Assembly: GCF_029867415.1 (NCBI RefSeq)
Contig: NW_026705571.1
Coordinates: 186,001 to 250,000 of the forward strand
Direction: 5' to 3'
Length of the DNA: 64,000 nt
Origin: Vicia villosa
Taxonomy: Eukaryota; Streptophyta; Magnoliopsida; Fabales; Fabaceae
The notes beneath the pieces are model-generated. The model had not been told where the DNA came from. It worked only from the letters and a program-made list of their open reading frames with translations, and did not search any database. Positions 10,601-22,243 of the stretch are shown piece by piece (position 1 is the first letter of the stretch; each line of letters begins with the position of its first letter). The position numbers were made by a program, and so were the translations under genes.

Positions 10601-12401
10601 CTTTCAACTAATGAGAGGCTTATCAGTGTGTGGATATGCTATATATTTGAGGGGGAGTTTATTGAATAGATATAATATCAGTAGATGTTGCTTGTATGAT
10701 GAAGCTGTTTTAATCTACTACTGACTGTTCTATCAATAATGAAAGTAAGGGGGAGCATCTGTCTATGTGTAATTGGGGATGTGAATGATTATGGTAGTGT
10801 AGTTATGTATGCTGTCCAACAACTGAGGAACAAAGAGGGGTGTGGCGAGTTAAAAAGATATGGATATTGCTCAAGGAGCAGTTATAAGCTCTACAACCGT
10901 ACAATGGATGTCACACATGATGTTGGAACATCAACCTTATTAATTTTGGTAGCATCTCAGTTTGCAAGGCTCAGCATTACTGGTTAATTCATACAGAAGA
11001 CTAAATAGTGCCTCTCTATACTCTAAGAAGAATTTTGGAGTTATTTTCAGACCACTTAGTGGGAATTTTGAGAAGTATACATTATGGTTGGAGTTATAAA
11101 TATTCTCCTAAGAGAAGTAAGTGTGTGCTCAAGTGATTATGATAAGTTAAGATATGTTTTCTTCTTATGAGATTGTCAGAGAACTGGACATCTTGCTACA
11201 AGGTGTAGCTAGGTGATAAGTAACTGAGTAACAGATTCTGGTTCAGTATTGTGTTCCCAAGTATATGAGTATGTTACCTAGGTGTGAAGTTTTTGTAGCT
11301 TGTGAGGAGATACATGTGAATTGTATTGTGTGCTGAATTGTGTTTGAACAACATGATTACTGTGTCTATGACAGGGGGAGTTATTAGAGTGATTGCAAGG
11401 TCATTAATTGGGTTGGTAGGATGTTTTCTCAAGGTTAGTTGAAGAGGCTTGGTCTGTGTGTTTGAGTAGTGAAAAGGTGGCAATGTCTGACAGGATGTCA
11501 TGACATGTTTAAGGAAATAGTTTCTACTGAGCTAAACAAGGGAATTTTCATTAATATTATCTATACACATTAGTGGACGGTGTAAAGTTTAATTGATGAC
11601 TATGCATGCGTTGGTTTTAAAGATAACTCTTTCCAGAAGAAACAGTCAAAAACCGCTTTGGAAAGATTAATTGCTTTTGGAAATATTTCCTAATAACGCG
11701 TTTGATCATTGAACAAGACCAAAGACCGTCGTTAATTGCCATGGATTCAAATGGCTATATAATGGTATCACAACATATCGCATATATCAGTTTCCTTCAG
11801 TATGTCTTTCGTTTGTGACCAAATAAGTTGTGTATGGGTTTGGTATTGTGATGGGTTGCTATGCCAAACTTTGGCCAGAAAAAGAGAAACAAGGGTTGGG
11901 GATGCAATTCTTTTCTGTCATGTGTTCATGTGGGATGTCTTCAAAAAGCGTTCTATCATATGCATTGTCATGCCTATTTTAGGAACTGTTGTAGTTGTGA
12001 TTTGTGATCTGAGTTATGAACACAATTGTGATTTGTGTTCTGAGTTACAAGAAGTGAGGGACTCCTCCCATATCTTCTTCCTCATGTACACCACAATGTG
12101 TGTACTTCACAGAGAGAGTTGATGGTGATGTCCATCTGGATGTTATGATATCGATATTCTCTTTGTCATATTATGGCTAAAAAGGGGGAGAGATGTCCGA
12201 ATGTATTCTGAAGTCCACTACTGTCAAAAGAAACAAAGGAATATTTGAAGACAGCGTAGATTGAAGATGTTATGAAGACTTGAAGGATTTCTGAAGTCTC
12301 TGTCAAAGATGTGAAAGACCTGGTCGTCTTAACCTTTTTTTGTTTTGCTGTAAATTATAATTATGTGTAGTTTTTAGCCAAAATAAGCCAAAGGGGGAGA
12401 T
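10601..12401 (+). mobile_element. 3' internal non-coding part of a copia element, with PPT
   Basis: Non-coding sequence with several AGGGGGAG tracts (about 10649, 10750, 11375, 12184) and the final PPT GCCAAAGGGGGAGATT at 12387-12402, directly before an LTR start. Such runs are typical of the SIRE-style copia 3' region. The palindromic TGTCATGACA motif also recurs. No gag or pol homology was found, so only the 3' end of the element remains. Confidence 0.5.
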
Positions 12402-13460
12402 TGTTAATGCTCTGAATTATGTGATTTGATTTATGTTTGGCTAAAAAAATAGTAGAAGCAATATGTAACAGGTTGTGTAGAACTTGCAAATATAAATATG
12501 TACAAAACAGGTACAACAATAAGATGTTCTATGGAATGTTGAGACATGTTTTGTGACAACATGTCTTATGAGATGTCAGATGCAGAAACTCATGACATCG
12601 TGCCTGCTAAGCTGAAAGATGAAGATTCTAGATGTAATCAATAGATGCAGAATATTCTATGGAATATTATGCAATCATATGTTGCGCAGATTTAAAGGTC
12701 AAGAGAATAAAGTCAGAATATTAACGATTATGTAGTTTCTAATTATGGAGAAAATTTAGGAAACTTATGATTAAAGATCTTTCTTTTAGCAGAAGTTTTC
12801 TGCTGATTTGTAACAGCAAATAAGGCTGTGATTGAAGGCCCAAGTCCAGTTGGGAATAAGTTATAAATAGGAAGCTTTGTAACCTAGTTTATTAAGCAAG
12901 TCGAGTATTAAAAAGATGTAAATATTAGGGTTTGTTAAGGTAGATCACCCGAGTTGTGGGATGGCTGCCATGTCCTTCTCAAAACCTGTAGGTAAGAGAA
13001 GTATTGTCCTCACTCGAATCCTGTAGGTAAGAGTTGAGAGATTTGTTTCTTGATCAAAGCTGTTAAGCAAGATCAAGTTGTTTTTCTTGAAGTGTGTCTT
13101 CAGTTTCTTAGTTGATGTTATCATTGGTTGTGATTGAAGGGATTTGACGGGGGCCTCATACCTAGGTGAGTCTTAGGTAGAAGTATATCACGGATAGTAT
13201 TAAGTGATTAGATCGTAAACTGGTTGTTTGCTGAGGGTCTATGAATTGATTCTATTTAGTGGACTTGTCCCTGGCTTGGTAGCCCCCAGAGTAGGAGTGT
13301 GAATCTGAACTGGGTAAATAATTCATTGTGTTATTTATTTTCTGCACTGATTTATTAGTTTGTTCAGTAATGGATGTCATAACATCGAAGACGGCATCAG
13401 GGATTACTCCTAAAGCCTGTGTGTTTATTGAACCACCCCAGATCAAAACCTGCATGTGAT
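12402..13460 (+). mobile_element. LTR of the copia element (3' end uncertain)
   Basis: Begins TGTTAATGCTCTG after the PPT. A TATA-like TTATAAATAGG lies at about 12861. Related TGTCATGACA-like motifs occur inside. The LTR end is not fixed, because no second LTR copy is in the window; the boundary could lie anywhere between about 13440 and 13800. Confidence 0.45.
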
Positions 13461-13899
13461 AACTGGGTTATCATTATGCATAAATGGTTCCAGAAAGTTT
13501 ATGATCTGTTAGCATGCAAGTGATTGAAGATGATCCTATTTTATCAGTGCAACTTTTCTAATAGACTAGATGTCATGACATCATACATGACATCCGGGTT
13601 CTGTCATACTAGAATTTCAAGTATGATGGAGATTCTGTTACGATTTATTTCTCCTAAATAGCTCCACTAAAAAATTTGATTTGATTTGAAGTCAAATTTA
13701 AAACTCCATTATTTAAATTTAACCTAATTAGTTAATCAACCAAATCAGATTGCTAAAAGATAGCAACAATATTTGTTGCACACAACAACAGAAGAATACT
13801 CTATAAGTAACTGAAAAATGTGCGCTTACTGCAACAGCTTTGTATTGGAGACAAGGGACAAATGCTTCACACATGATGGGACATTTATTCCCATATGTG

Positions 13900-15224
13900 T
13901 CCTTATTCACAAAAATAGCTTGAACAAACCATGTTGTTTTGCATAATGCAGTCAATCCAAAAGAAACAACACTAAGGATTGGTCGTTTAACTTTGATGAC
14001 ACTTTCAAAGAATCATTAAAACTCTAAGATAATTCCAAGATGTCAATCATAGGAAAAGAAAACCTGAAGTTGTGCATAAGAAGCATAGTTCAGGTTATCA
14101 CTGATGTTTTACTTTTCAGGCTTAAGGAACAATCCCTTGATCATTGGCTAGCTGCAATAAAAAAACTTACCATTGTGTTTCATATTGACACTTGCAAAGT
14201 TTTCCACAAAGAAAAGGGTCTGATTATGTCCATACGGATGCCATATAACACAATGTTTGTGATATTTTCCCCATTTGTAATTAAACTGTGCTTGCAAATG
14301 ACCAAGGAAAAAAATATCTACTTGAAAAAATATGATCATATTATGTGATTGGAAAAAAGCATAGGAATGTTATTCCTAAAAATGCCTCATGGAAAGTCGA
14401 TGAGAAATTGGATCTCATACACTCAAACATATACGAACCAATTAGTACTTCATTATATTTACATATGACTTTATTAGAAAAAGAATAGACACGTGGCTTA
14501 CCTAAAAAAATAAAGTGCATTTGATTTTTTTAGAGGTTGAAGGCTTTGGTTGAAAAAGAATTAGGTTTTCAAATTTAGTGGCTTATAACTAATAGAGGAG
14601 GAGAGTTCATATCAGTTGATTCAATTATTTTTGTAGCATGCATGTAATAAAGAGGATACCAACAATATCTTAAACTCCTCAACAAAATGGAGTGTCAGAG
14701 AAAACAAAATACAAATTTGATTATTTCGGTAAGAAGCATGGTATTTGGAAGAAATGTACTAAATAAATTTTGTCATGAAGTACTTATATGGGAAATATAT
14801 GGGTTGAATAGAGGTCCAACTTTTTCTGCTAAATAATTCACTCTTGAAGAATCATGGACCAATGTGAATCCCTCAATTCATCACCTCTGCGTACTTGGGT
14901 TCTTACATATGCTATTAGGTGTTCAAAAGAATAAGCTTGATCCAATTTACATCAAGTGTGTTCATGTTGGTGTTAGTGATGAATCCAAAGCCTACAAAAT
15001 GTATGATCCCACTAATATTTTTTTTTTTTTGTAAATAAGTAGAGATGCGGTGTTTGAAGAATCAAAGATTTGGAATTAGAGTGAAAAATCACACAAGCAT
15101 AGAAAAAATTTCAAGTTAACACGATTGAGGAAGATAAGGAGATCATAGGTCAAGCTAAGGGGTATGCAGAAATGGAGATTAATGAAGATGTTGTGGATGA
15201 AGTCAACAGTGATAATATTCCATC
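13900..15224 (+). pseudogene. copia relic copy 1, part 1: protease end, pre-integrase and integrase
   Basis: Conceptual translation with frameshifts gives copia pol in order: SIIGKENLKL (end of protease), HIDTCKVFHKEKGLIMS (pre-integrase), NRGGEF (integrase core, ancestral DRGGEF), YLKLLNKMECQRKQN (ancestral TPQQNGV-type), then GVSDESKAYKMYDP (integrase C-terminal region). Many stops mean it cannot be translated. It breaks off at 15225, where a Tekay-type element takes over, and resumes near 25388. The upstream gag and 5' LTR are missing. Confidence 0.8.
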
Positions 15225-15592
15225 TGAAACATAAACCATCGTTACTAAACCATAATAGTGTTCCTTCATAACTCGCACTCGAAATCACTTAAAACACCAA
15301 TACCCAAAATCTCTCTTAAAGTTACAATTACTTACTTCAACTCCAAACAGTTCACACCAAAATTCTCATCAACTTAGTCCAACGGAAAAAAAACTAAATC
15401 AATTCTCTAAATCTCTACCAAAGATGCTCAACGGATAATTCAAACACGCAAAAGAATTAGAAACAAGGCCACAACAGTTGTATCAATAATTATACTTCTA
15501 TGCATAACAGATAAAACAAGATCCAACTTCGCAGCACAATCCAAAGAAATGAAAGAATGCGTTGCACCATTATCAATAATAAAGTACGTACC
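15225..15592 (-). pseudogene. protease fragment, left copy of the Tekay-type tandem
   Basis: In frame after the gag stop (TGA at 15593-15595) the minus strand reads GTYFIIDNGATHSFISLDCA, the start of a retropepsin. The usual catalytic D-S/T-G-A motif reads D-N-G-A. Further stops follow and similarity ends at 15225. The right copy (20971-21338) has the same motif. Confidence 0.65.
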
Positions 15593-16366
15593 TCAGATTA
15601 TCTTCTCCTTGGCAGTGGTCTCAACACCAGGCAAAGAAAACACTTTTCCTTTCGCTTGCTCCTTCTTTGGCTTATCACATCTGGTACGAATGTGACCTCG
15701 CTCACCACAGTTGTAACAAGTCACCCTCGCATCAGCTTTATAATTAGCAACTATGTGACCTGGCCTGCCACACTTGAAACAAGTAGTAACCTCTTTCTTA
15801 CACTCAGAAACACGATGACCTTTAACACCACATCTGAAACACTTAAGTGGAGTAGGAGTCCCTCCCCCACTTAGCTTCTTGACAAAACCAGATTGTTTCT
15901 TCTTGTTATCATACGATTTCCCACGGAATTGTTCTCCTTCTCGTTTCAACTGTAGAAACCTCACCTCTTTCTTTCCATGCACCTCTTCTGGAAAATAGTT
16001 TCCCAAAAATGCATCACGGAAAAGAGTCCAAGTAACTTCAATACCTTCTCTTTCAAATCTCCGCACAGTATTACTCCACCAAACGTCAGCTTCTTTTGTC
16101 AGCATGTGAGTACCAAATTATACCTTCTGTACATCACTACAACTCACGACTTGAAAGATCTTCTCAATTCCTCTTATCCATGCACGCGTTTTGTCCGGTC
16201 CATACCCTCATTCAAAGATCAGCGGGTTGCACCTTTGAAAGTTTCCAAAAGCACATAACTCATCCTTTCTTCCATAACCGGCACTCTCTTGTGGCGCTTG
16301 TCCAATCGCACCAGTCCACCTCATCACTGCCTCAACATTAATGTTACCATTTCTTCTTGCAGCCAT
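15593..16366 (-). pseudogene. gag of the Tekay-type tandem, left copy
   Basis: The frame starts MAARRNGNINVEAV (16366) and holds GTHMLTKEADVWW and FRDAFLGNYFPEEVHGKKEV of the Retrotrans_gag domain, then three zinc-knuckle motifs (CFRCGVKGHRVSEC; CFKCGRPGHIVANY; CYNCGERGHIRTRC). Two in-frame stops lie upstream of 16105, and the middle part after the gag core is much shorter than usual. In this copy the last Cys of the second knuckle is Tyr; the right copy keeps Cys. Gag would form the particle and package RNA, but this copy is not translatable end to end. Confidence 0.8.
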
Positions 16367-16481
16367 TGTCCTAAGACATCCAACAACCAAACCAGATAAA
16401 ACAGTATCGATCGTGTCAGATACACAAATCTAATACAACGGGATAAAAGACATTAATAACCTTGACCAACTGGTCGACCAT

Positions 16482-16493
16482 GCTCTGATACCA
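16482..16493 (-). other. primer-binding site (tRNA-iMet), left copy
   Basis: The minus strand reads TGGTATCAGAGC, the usual complement of the initiator Met tRNA 3' end, four bases after the LTR end at 16498. Confidence 0.9.
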
Positions 16494-16497
16494 CTAA

Positions 16498-19400
16498 TGT
16501 AACACCCCTTTTATACCCTAAAATAAATAAACATATAATCAGAGAACAAGCATGCATATAATTCAAAAGGGCGTCACATCGATGTTTTCAAAAACTAAAA
16601 AATTTTAAAAACCGACTGCATTTATCTACAATATACAATACACCTGGTCATTTCAAATAACACCTAAACATTTAACTACAATTCACACAGAATATGCATT
16701 CACAGCGGAAAATACTAAAATACTCATGTATTTCATAAAATGATTCATGTCCCATACCATGATCATATCTCAAAAATCATCTCAACATAAAATAAAACAT
16801 AATCAGAATATTTGGCTTAAAAGCCTCTCAACAACAAGTAGCCAAATAAACAGGTTCTCAAGTGATAACATAATACATAACCACATAGAAACATGATTTC
16901 AACACGACTAGTCTACCCAGTGTTACATGACCAGAGCATCGACTCACTACCTAATCTCCAACAAACACGGAAGAATCTCCGGCTAGATCACGCACGAGCT
17001 ACTAAATTCTAGAACCTGCATGTCGCCAAACGAGGGCAACATTAAAACAGAAGGGTGAGAATACGAACCATTATGAAGAAAATATAATAAGATACAATGG
17101 TTAAATCAACAATTATAGGAATACATTACACCTTGCCTAATCATGTAAATTAATATTAATCAATATAATCACATACATTAAACGTACAACAAGTATAAGA
17201 GTATAATATCTCAATACTATATTCTCAATTATACACATAGTCATTAATTATCACATGTTCCCGCATTTAACCAATTACGTGTTCAAACATCACCCATTCT
17301 CAATTATCAACTAATACAAATATCACCACAACACCAAGTGTACATAATCAATTACCAAACTCATACACATAGCATTACGACATCAATGCACATAATCAAT
17401 TGTTCACTCGTACACTTATCACAACAACATAATGCACATAATCAATTACCACAATCATGCACATATCATGACAACATAATGCACATAATCAACTATCACA
17501 TAACTCTAATGTGACTCAATGAAACATGTGACACTATGCATGTGGTACCAATGTGAAATTCTAAGTTTCACCGGCCTCCGATTCATATCTCTAGAATCTA
17601 AGCCACACTTCCGATCCGGACAAGACCAAAGTCCACCAATTGTAAACATATAGTTTACGGCTTCCGATTCACTCTAGAATCCAAGCCCGCTTGTGTTTCA
17701 AAGCAGATCCACCTGTGTTTCAAGGCACACTATGATATGAATGTATGTACAATATCATAAATATATGCAATTAAGATCATCTCTACCATCTTAACATTCC
17801 GCATATCACAATAATTCAACTCGATGAATTATCCGCCAATTGTACACAACATTCACAACACATACATATCATTCACATATAAAAGGCCAATTAATCAATT
17901 ACGATTCACAAAATCCAATTAACACTAGTATCCATACTATCTCATGTCAATTCACATTTACCACATATATATGAATATACACATTATCAAAACAACATCA
18001 TTGTCATAGAAATATATTATTCTCAACATAAATATTCGAGCCAAAAACACAATTACGGACAAATTCTCAAAATACCGTAATTTACCGATAAACCAAATAA
18101 GTTATCCAAGTCCAAACGTAATCTGATTAAATAGACTCATCGCAATTAATTCAATTATTAGTTTAACCAATTAATATCAAACTATATTAATTTAATTCAC
18201 TTCTATTTCTATTCCATTTCCACTCTCTAGTATTCTATTTCTCAAAACAATTTTATTTGAAAAGAATATCACGCTAGCTTTCTAGCGCTTCGAACGGAGA
18301 CTCAAACGGAGTTACGGTTCAAAAGATATGAATTGTTAAAGTGTCAGCGAGAATGTAAACACCGACATCATAAACTGACAACTCTAAACATGTCAGAGTT
18401 ACACAAAATAATTAAAAGTATGACTCTTAATAACTCAAAACAACTCTGACAACTTATTTTCAACTCTAACAACTCTATTGACAACTCTAACAACTCTATT
18501 GACAATTCTATTAACTTGTTATAATTTATTTATAAAGAATACTTAAATAAAACACAATTTTGGTCGATTCGTAAAAATCACAATTTCAACAAAATAACAC
18601 CACCACGTTAATCTACTAATTAAACTTAGCTACCACGTAAATTTTCATCAAATTTCAGACAACTAATTATACTGCTTAATTCGGCTATTTTGATCAAACG
18701 GGACTGTTTCTATTATATATGTTCCGCTACTACAGTATGTATACCAAAACTTCATTTCCAATTTCAAATATATATATATATATATATATATAAAATTCAT
18801 TTTCGCTACAGTAGCTAGTATATATATATATATATATATTGTTCATTTCTGCTACAGAGAAAAAAAAAAGAAAAAAAGAAAAGGAAAAGTTACATATATA
18901 ACATTAATCCATTTTTGCTACAGTAATGGAATAGAGAGAGATGTATTGTTGCGCAACAGTAAAGATATATGTCATTCTAATCACCTCCTAATTTCACCGA
19001 TGTACCAATTTCAACACAATTAATCATCACAAATCAAAATTAATAATCAAACCTAACAATTTCAAAACCATAAAAATTAGGGGTTTATACCTAAACATGT
19101 TTCTACCCATTGACCCAATTATATTAACCCATAATAATAGGGATTCTCCCCTTTACCTCTTTGATTTCTCCTCCAAACTCTAGCTTTTGCTCTTCTCCTC
19201 TCTTAGCCTCCTTTCTCCTCTTCCTCTTCTCTTGAAATGAATAAATGTTATGGTGTCTCTAACTCTCTCTAAACCCTACTATATTATTCATATTGGGCTT
19301 AACCCACATAATTCCACTTCTAACTAAATAGGCCCAATTCAATAAAATAGAGTAGTTCAATAAATAATTATGCTACAACAAATAATATTATTACCCTTAA

Positions 19401-19662
19401 TATTATTTTCCGAATAATCCAATTAAATCCGACTTTATCTTAAATAAATAAAATCCAATAATAATATTATTTCTAATTTTATTTCTCCAACATATTCCAC
19501 TTTATTAATTCTTCGATTAACCGAATAAATCCCAACTTTACTTAATAATCCAAACACGTTTTCTCACTAACCGACGATCCAATTACTTATCAAACTTCGT
19601 ACAAATTAAATAAATCCTTATTTTAATTTAATTAGCCAATTAATTAAATCCGGGCTGTTACA
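16498..19662 (-). mobile_element. LTR of the Tekay-type tandem, left copy (about 3.17 kb)
   Basis: On the minus strand it runs from TGTAACAGCCCGG at 19662 to GGGGTGTTACA at 16498. It is bordered by the PPT on one side and a PBS on the other, so it serves as the 3' LTR of the upstream unit and the 5' LTR of the next. It is about 21 bp longer than the right copy, mainly from longer TA runs at 18770-18792 and 18821-18838. By eye there are roughly 10-20 substitutions between the copies. Confidence 0.85.
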
Positions 19663-19680
19663 ACTCTCCCCCACTTAAAA
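19663..19680 (-). other. polypurine tract of the Tekay-type element
   Basis: The minus strand reads TTTTAAGTGGGGGAGAGT immediately before the LTR start TGTAACA. It is preceded by GAGGACGAAAAT, a common sequence at this position in Tekay/Del elements. Confidence 0.85.
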
Positions 19681-20970
19681 GATTTTCGTCCTCGAAAATT
19701 CAGTCGACACAGTCATCTTAACACTGAAACCACGTCTACTCTCTCCAGATTCATACCAAAACAAAATGTTTCACGTCTCCAACCTTACAAAGCTATAAAA
19801 GATGTCATTCCAATACCCGAATGAAATACCATGCAAACACACTGTTCTCTCGATGTAAAACTTATCAAGTCTATCCATCGAATAATCCATTCTCATCGGA
19901 ATGAAATGAGTACGTTTCGTCAACCTATCCACAATGATCCAAATCTCTCCACAATTACCCAATGTCCTTCATCCAAAATTCTCTTATTCAAATCCGAAAC
20001 ATCAGGAATACAAACTTGATCACGACATCTCATAACACCGTTCTTCTCAATCCGAAATTATCACCTTTTCCTTGATTAATCAATGTCATAACATCGACTG
20101 ATTTCAAATCTGATTTCTGACCTTCTCTAATTTCATCAAGAATACCACACGTACGCTTCAACATACCAAGCTTAACACAACAAGACGTCGCTTCACAAAC
20201 CAAACTCAAATCTCTAAATTGTTCCAACAATTCCAATTCTCAAATCCTCAACATAGACTTATGCAATGATTTCCTACTCAATGCATCGGCTACAACATTC
20301 GCTTTTCCAAGATGGTAATTCAAACCAAAATCACAGTCCTTTGAGAATTCTAACCATCTCGTTTGCCTCCTACTCAATTCCTTCAATCAAACAAATACTG
20401 CAACTCCTGTACTCACTAAACACATCAAACCTTGATCCAAACAAATAATGCCTCTTAAGTTCCAAAACAAACACAACGACAAACAACTCTAGTGCATACA
20501 TCGAATAATTCTTCTCATGAACTTAAAATTACCTTGAAACATAACTACCACTTGTCGATATCTGCATCAACTCACCTCAGCTCGAAATCACATATCCAGG
20601 GAAACTCACTTCCTTCACTAAACTCATACTTAGAAAACTGGGCACATAACTTCTTCTCTTTCAACACCGATAACACAATCCTTATATGTTTAACATGATC
20701 ATCCTTACTCTTAGAATTAAATCCTCAAGAAATGTTACCTCGGGGAACCTTCTTTCTCATTACTCGACAAAACAGGCGCAACTCTACGACCATACACTCA
20801 GACAAATAAACCTCTTCTCAAATCGACTCTTCAACTTCTCCTTAATCGCTTTACACGCTACCAAGTTAGTAAGACAAGTCTATCTCGTCCAATACGATCT
20901 CGTCTTCTATCAACAATAGATTAAGGGTGATCAAGTCCTCAATTTGTCAATAGACAGTCGACAATCATAA
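19681..20970 (-). pseudogene. decayed gypsy pol: RT end, RNase H and integrase
   Basis: Minus-strand pieces in shifting frames give SVLKEKKLCAQFSKYEF (RT end), YLFGSRFDVFSE (RNase H), EQFRDLSLVCEAT and LDEIREGQKSD (RNase H-integrase linker) and VDRLTKRTHFIPMRMDYSMD (integrase core). The RT palm, with its YxDD box, is missing, so a large deletion as well as many stops and frameshifts is present. This decay contrasts with the near-identical LTRs on each side. Confidence 0.75.
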
Positions 20971-21338
20971 TGAAACATAAACCATCGTTACTAAACCATA
21001 ATAGTGTTCCTTCATAACTCGCATTCGAAATCACTTAAAACACCAATACCCAAAATCTCTCTTAAAGTTACAATTACTTACTTCAACTCCAAACAGTTCA
21101 CACCAAAATTCTCATCAACTTAGTCCAACGGAAAACAAACTAAATCAATTCTCTAAATCTCTACCAAAGATGCTCAACGGATAATTCAAACACGCAAAAG
21201 AATTAGAAACAAGGCCACAACAGTTGTATCAATAATTATACTTCTATGCATAACAGATAAAACAAGATCCAACTTCGCAGCACAATCCAAAGAAATGAAA
21301 GAATGCGTTGCACCATTATCAATAATAAAGTACGTACC
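20971..21338 (-). pseudogene. protease fragment, right copy of the Tekay-type tandem
   Basis: Same D-N-G-A-containing retropepsin start as the left copy, again following a TGA at the end of the gag frame. At 20971 similarity to the left copy stops and the sequence passes into the decayed pol region, so the duplication breakpoint lies in protease. Confidence 0.6.
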
Positions 21339-22112
21339 TCAGACTATCTTCTCCTTGGCAGTGGTCTCAACACCAGGCAAAGAAAACACTTTTCCTTTCG
21401 CTTGCTCCTTCTTTGGCTTATCACATCTGGTACGAATGTGACCTCGCTCACCACAGTTGTAACAAGTCACCCTCGCATCAGCTCTACAATTAGCAACTAT
21501 GTGACCTGGCCTGCCACACTTGAAACATGTAGTAACCTCTTTCTTACACTCAGAAACACGATGACCTTTAACACCACATCTGAAACACTTAAGTGGAGTA
21601 CGAGTCCCTCCCCCACTTAGCTTCTTGACAAAACCAGATTGTTTCTTCTTGTTATCATACGATTTCCCACGGAATTGTTCTCCTTCTCGTTTCAACTGTA
21701 GAAACCTCACCTCTTTCTTTCCATGCACCTCTTCTGGAAAATAGTTTCCCAAAAATGCATCACGGAAAAGAGTCCAAGTAACTTCAATACCTTCTCTTTC
21801 AAATCTCCACACAGTATTACTCCACCAAACGTCAGCTTCTTTTGTCAGCATGTGAGTACCAAATTATACCTTCTGTACATCACTACAACTCACGACTTGA
21901 AAGATCTTCTCAATTCCTCTTATCCATGCACGCGTTTTGTCCGGTCCATACCCTCATTCAAAGATCAGCGGGTTGCACCTTTGAAAGTTTCCAAAAGCAC
22001 ATAACTCATCCTTTCTTCCATAACCGGCACTCTCTTGTGGCGCTTGTCCAATCGCACCAGTCCACCTCATCACTGCCTCAACATTAATGTTACCATTTCT
22101 TCTTGCAGCCAT
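21339..22112 (-). pseudogene. gag of the Tekay-type tandem, right copy
   Basis: Almost identical to the left copy, with the same two in-frame stops and the same shortened middle. All three zinc knuckles are intact here (the second ends HIVANC). Sharing the stop codons shows that the lesions came before the duplication. Small differences include R versus W in the SNTVWRF segment and R versus P before the first knuckle. Confidence 0.8.
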
Positions 22113-22227
22113 TGTCCTAAGACATCCAACAACCAAACCAGATAAAACAGTATCGATCGTGTCAGATACACAAATCTAATACAACGGGATAAAAGACATT
22201 AATAACCTTGACCAACTGGTCGACCAT

Positions 22228-22239
22228 GCTCTGATACCA
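22228..22239 (-). other. primer-binding site (tRNA-iMet), right copy
   Basis: The minus strand reads TGGTATCAGAGC just inside the LTR boundary at 22244, as in the left copy. Confidence 0.9.
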
Positions 22240-22243
22240 CTAA

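Noticed and set aside
13252..13455. Small minus-strand ORF in the copia LTR
   Set aside because: No family signature; lies antisense in LTR sequence.
15557..16341. Plus-strand frames opposite gag, repeated at 21303-22087
   Set aside because: Shadows of the gag coding strand; the minus strand has clear zinc knuckles.
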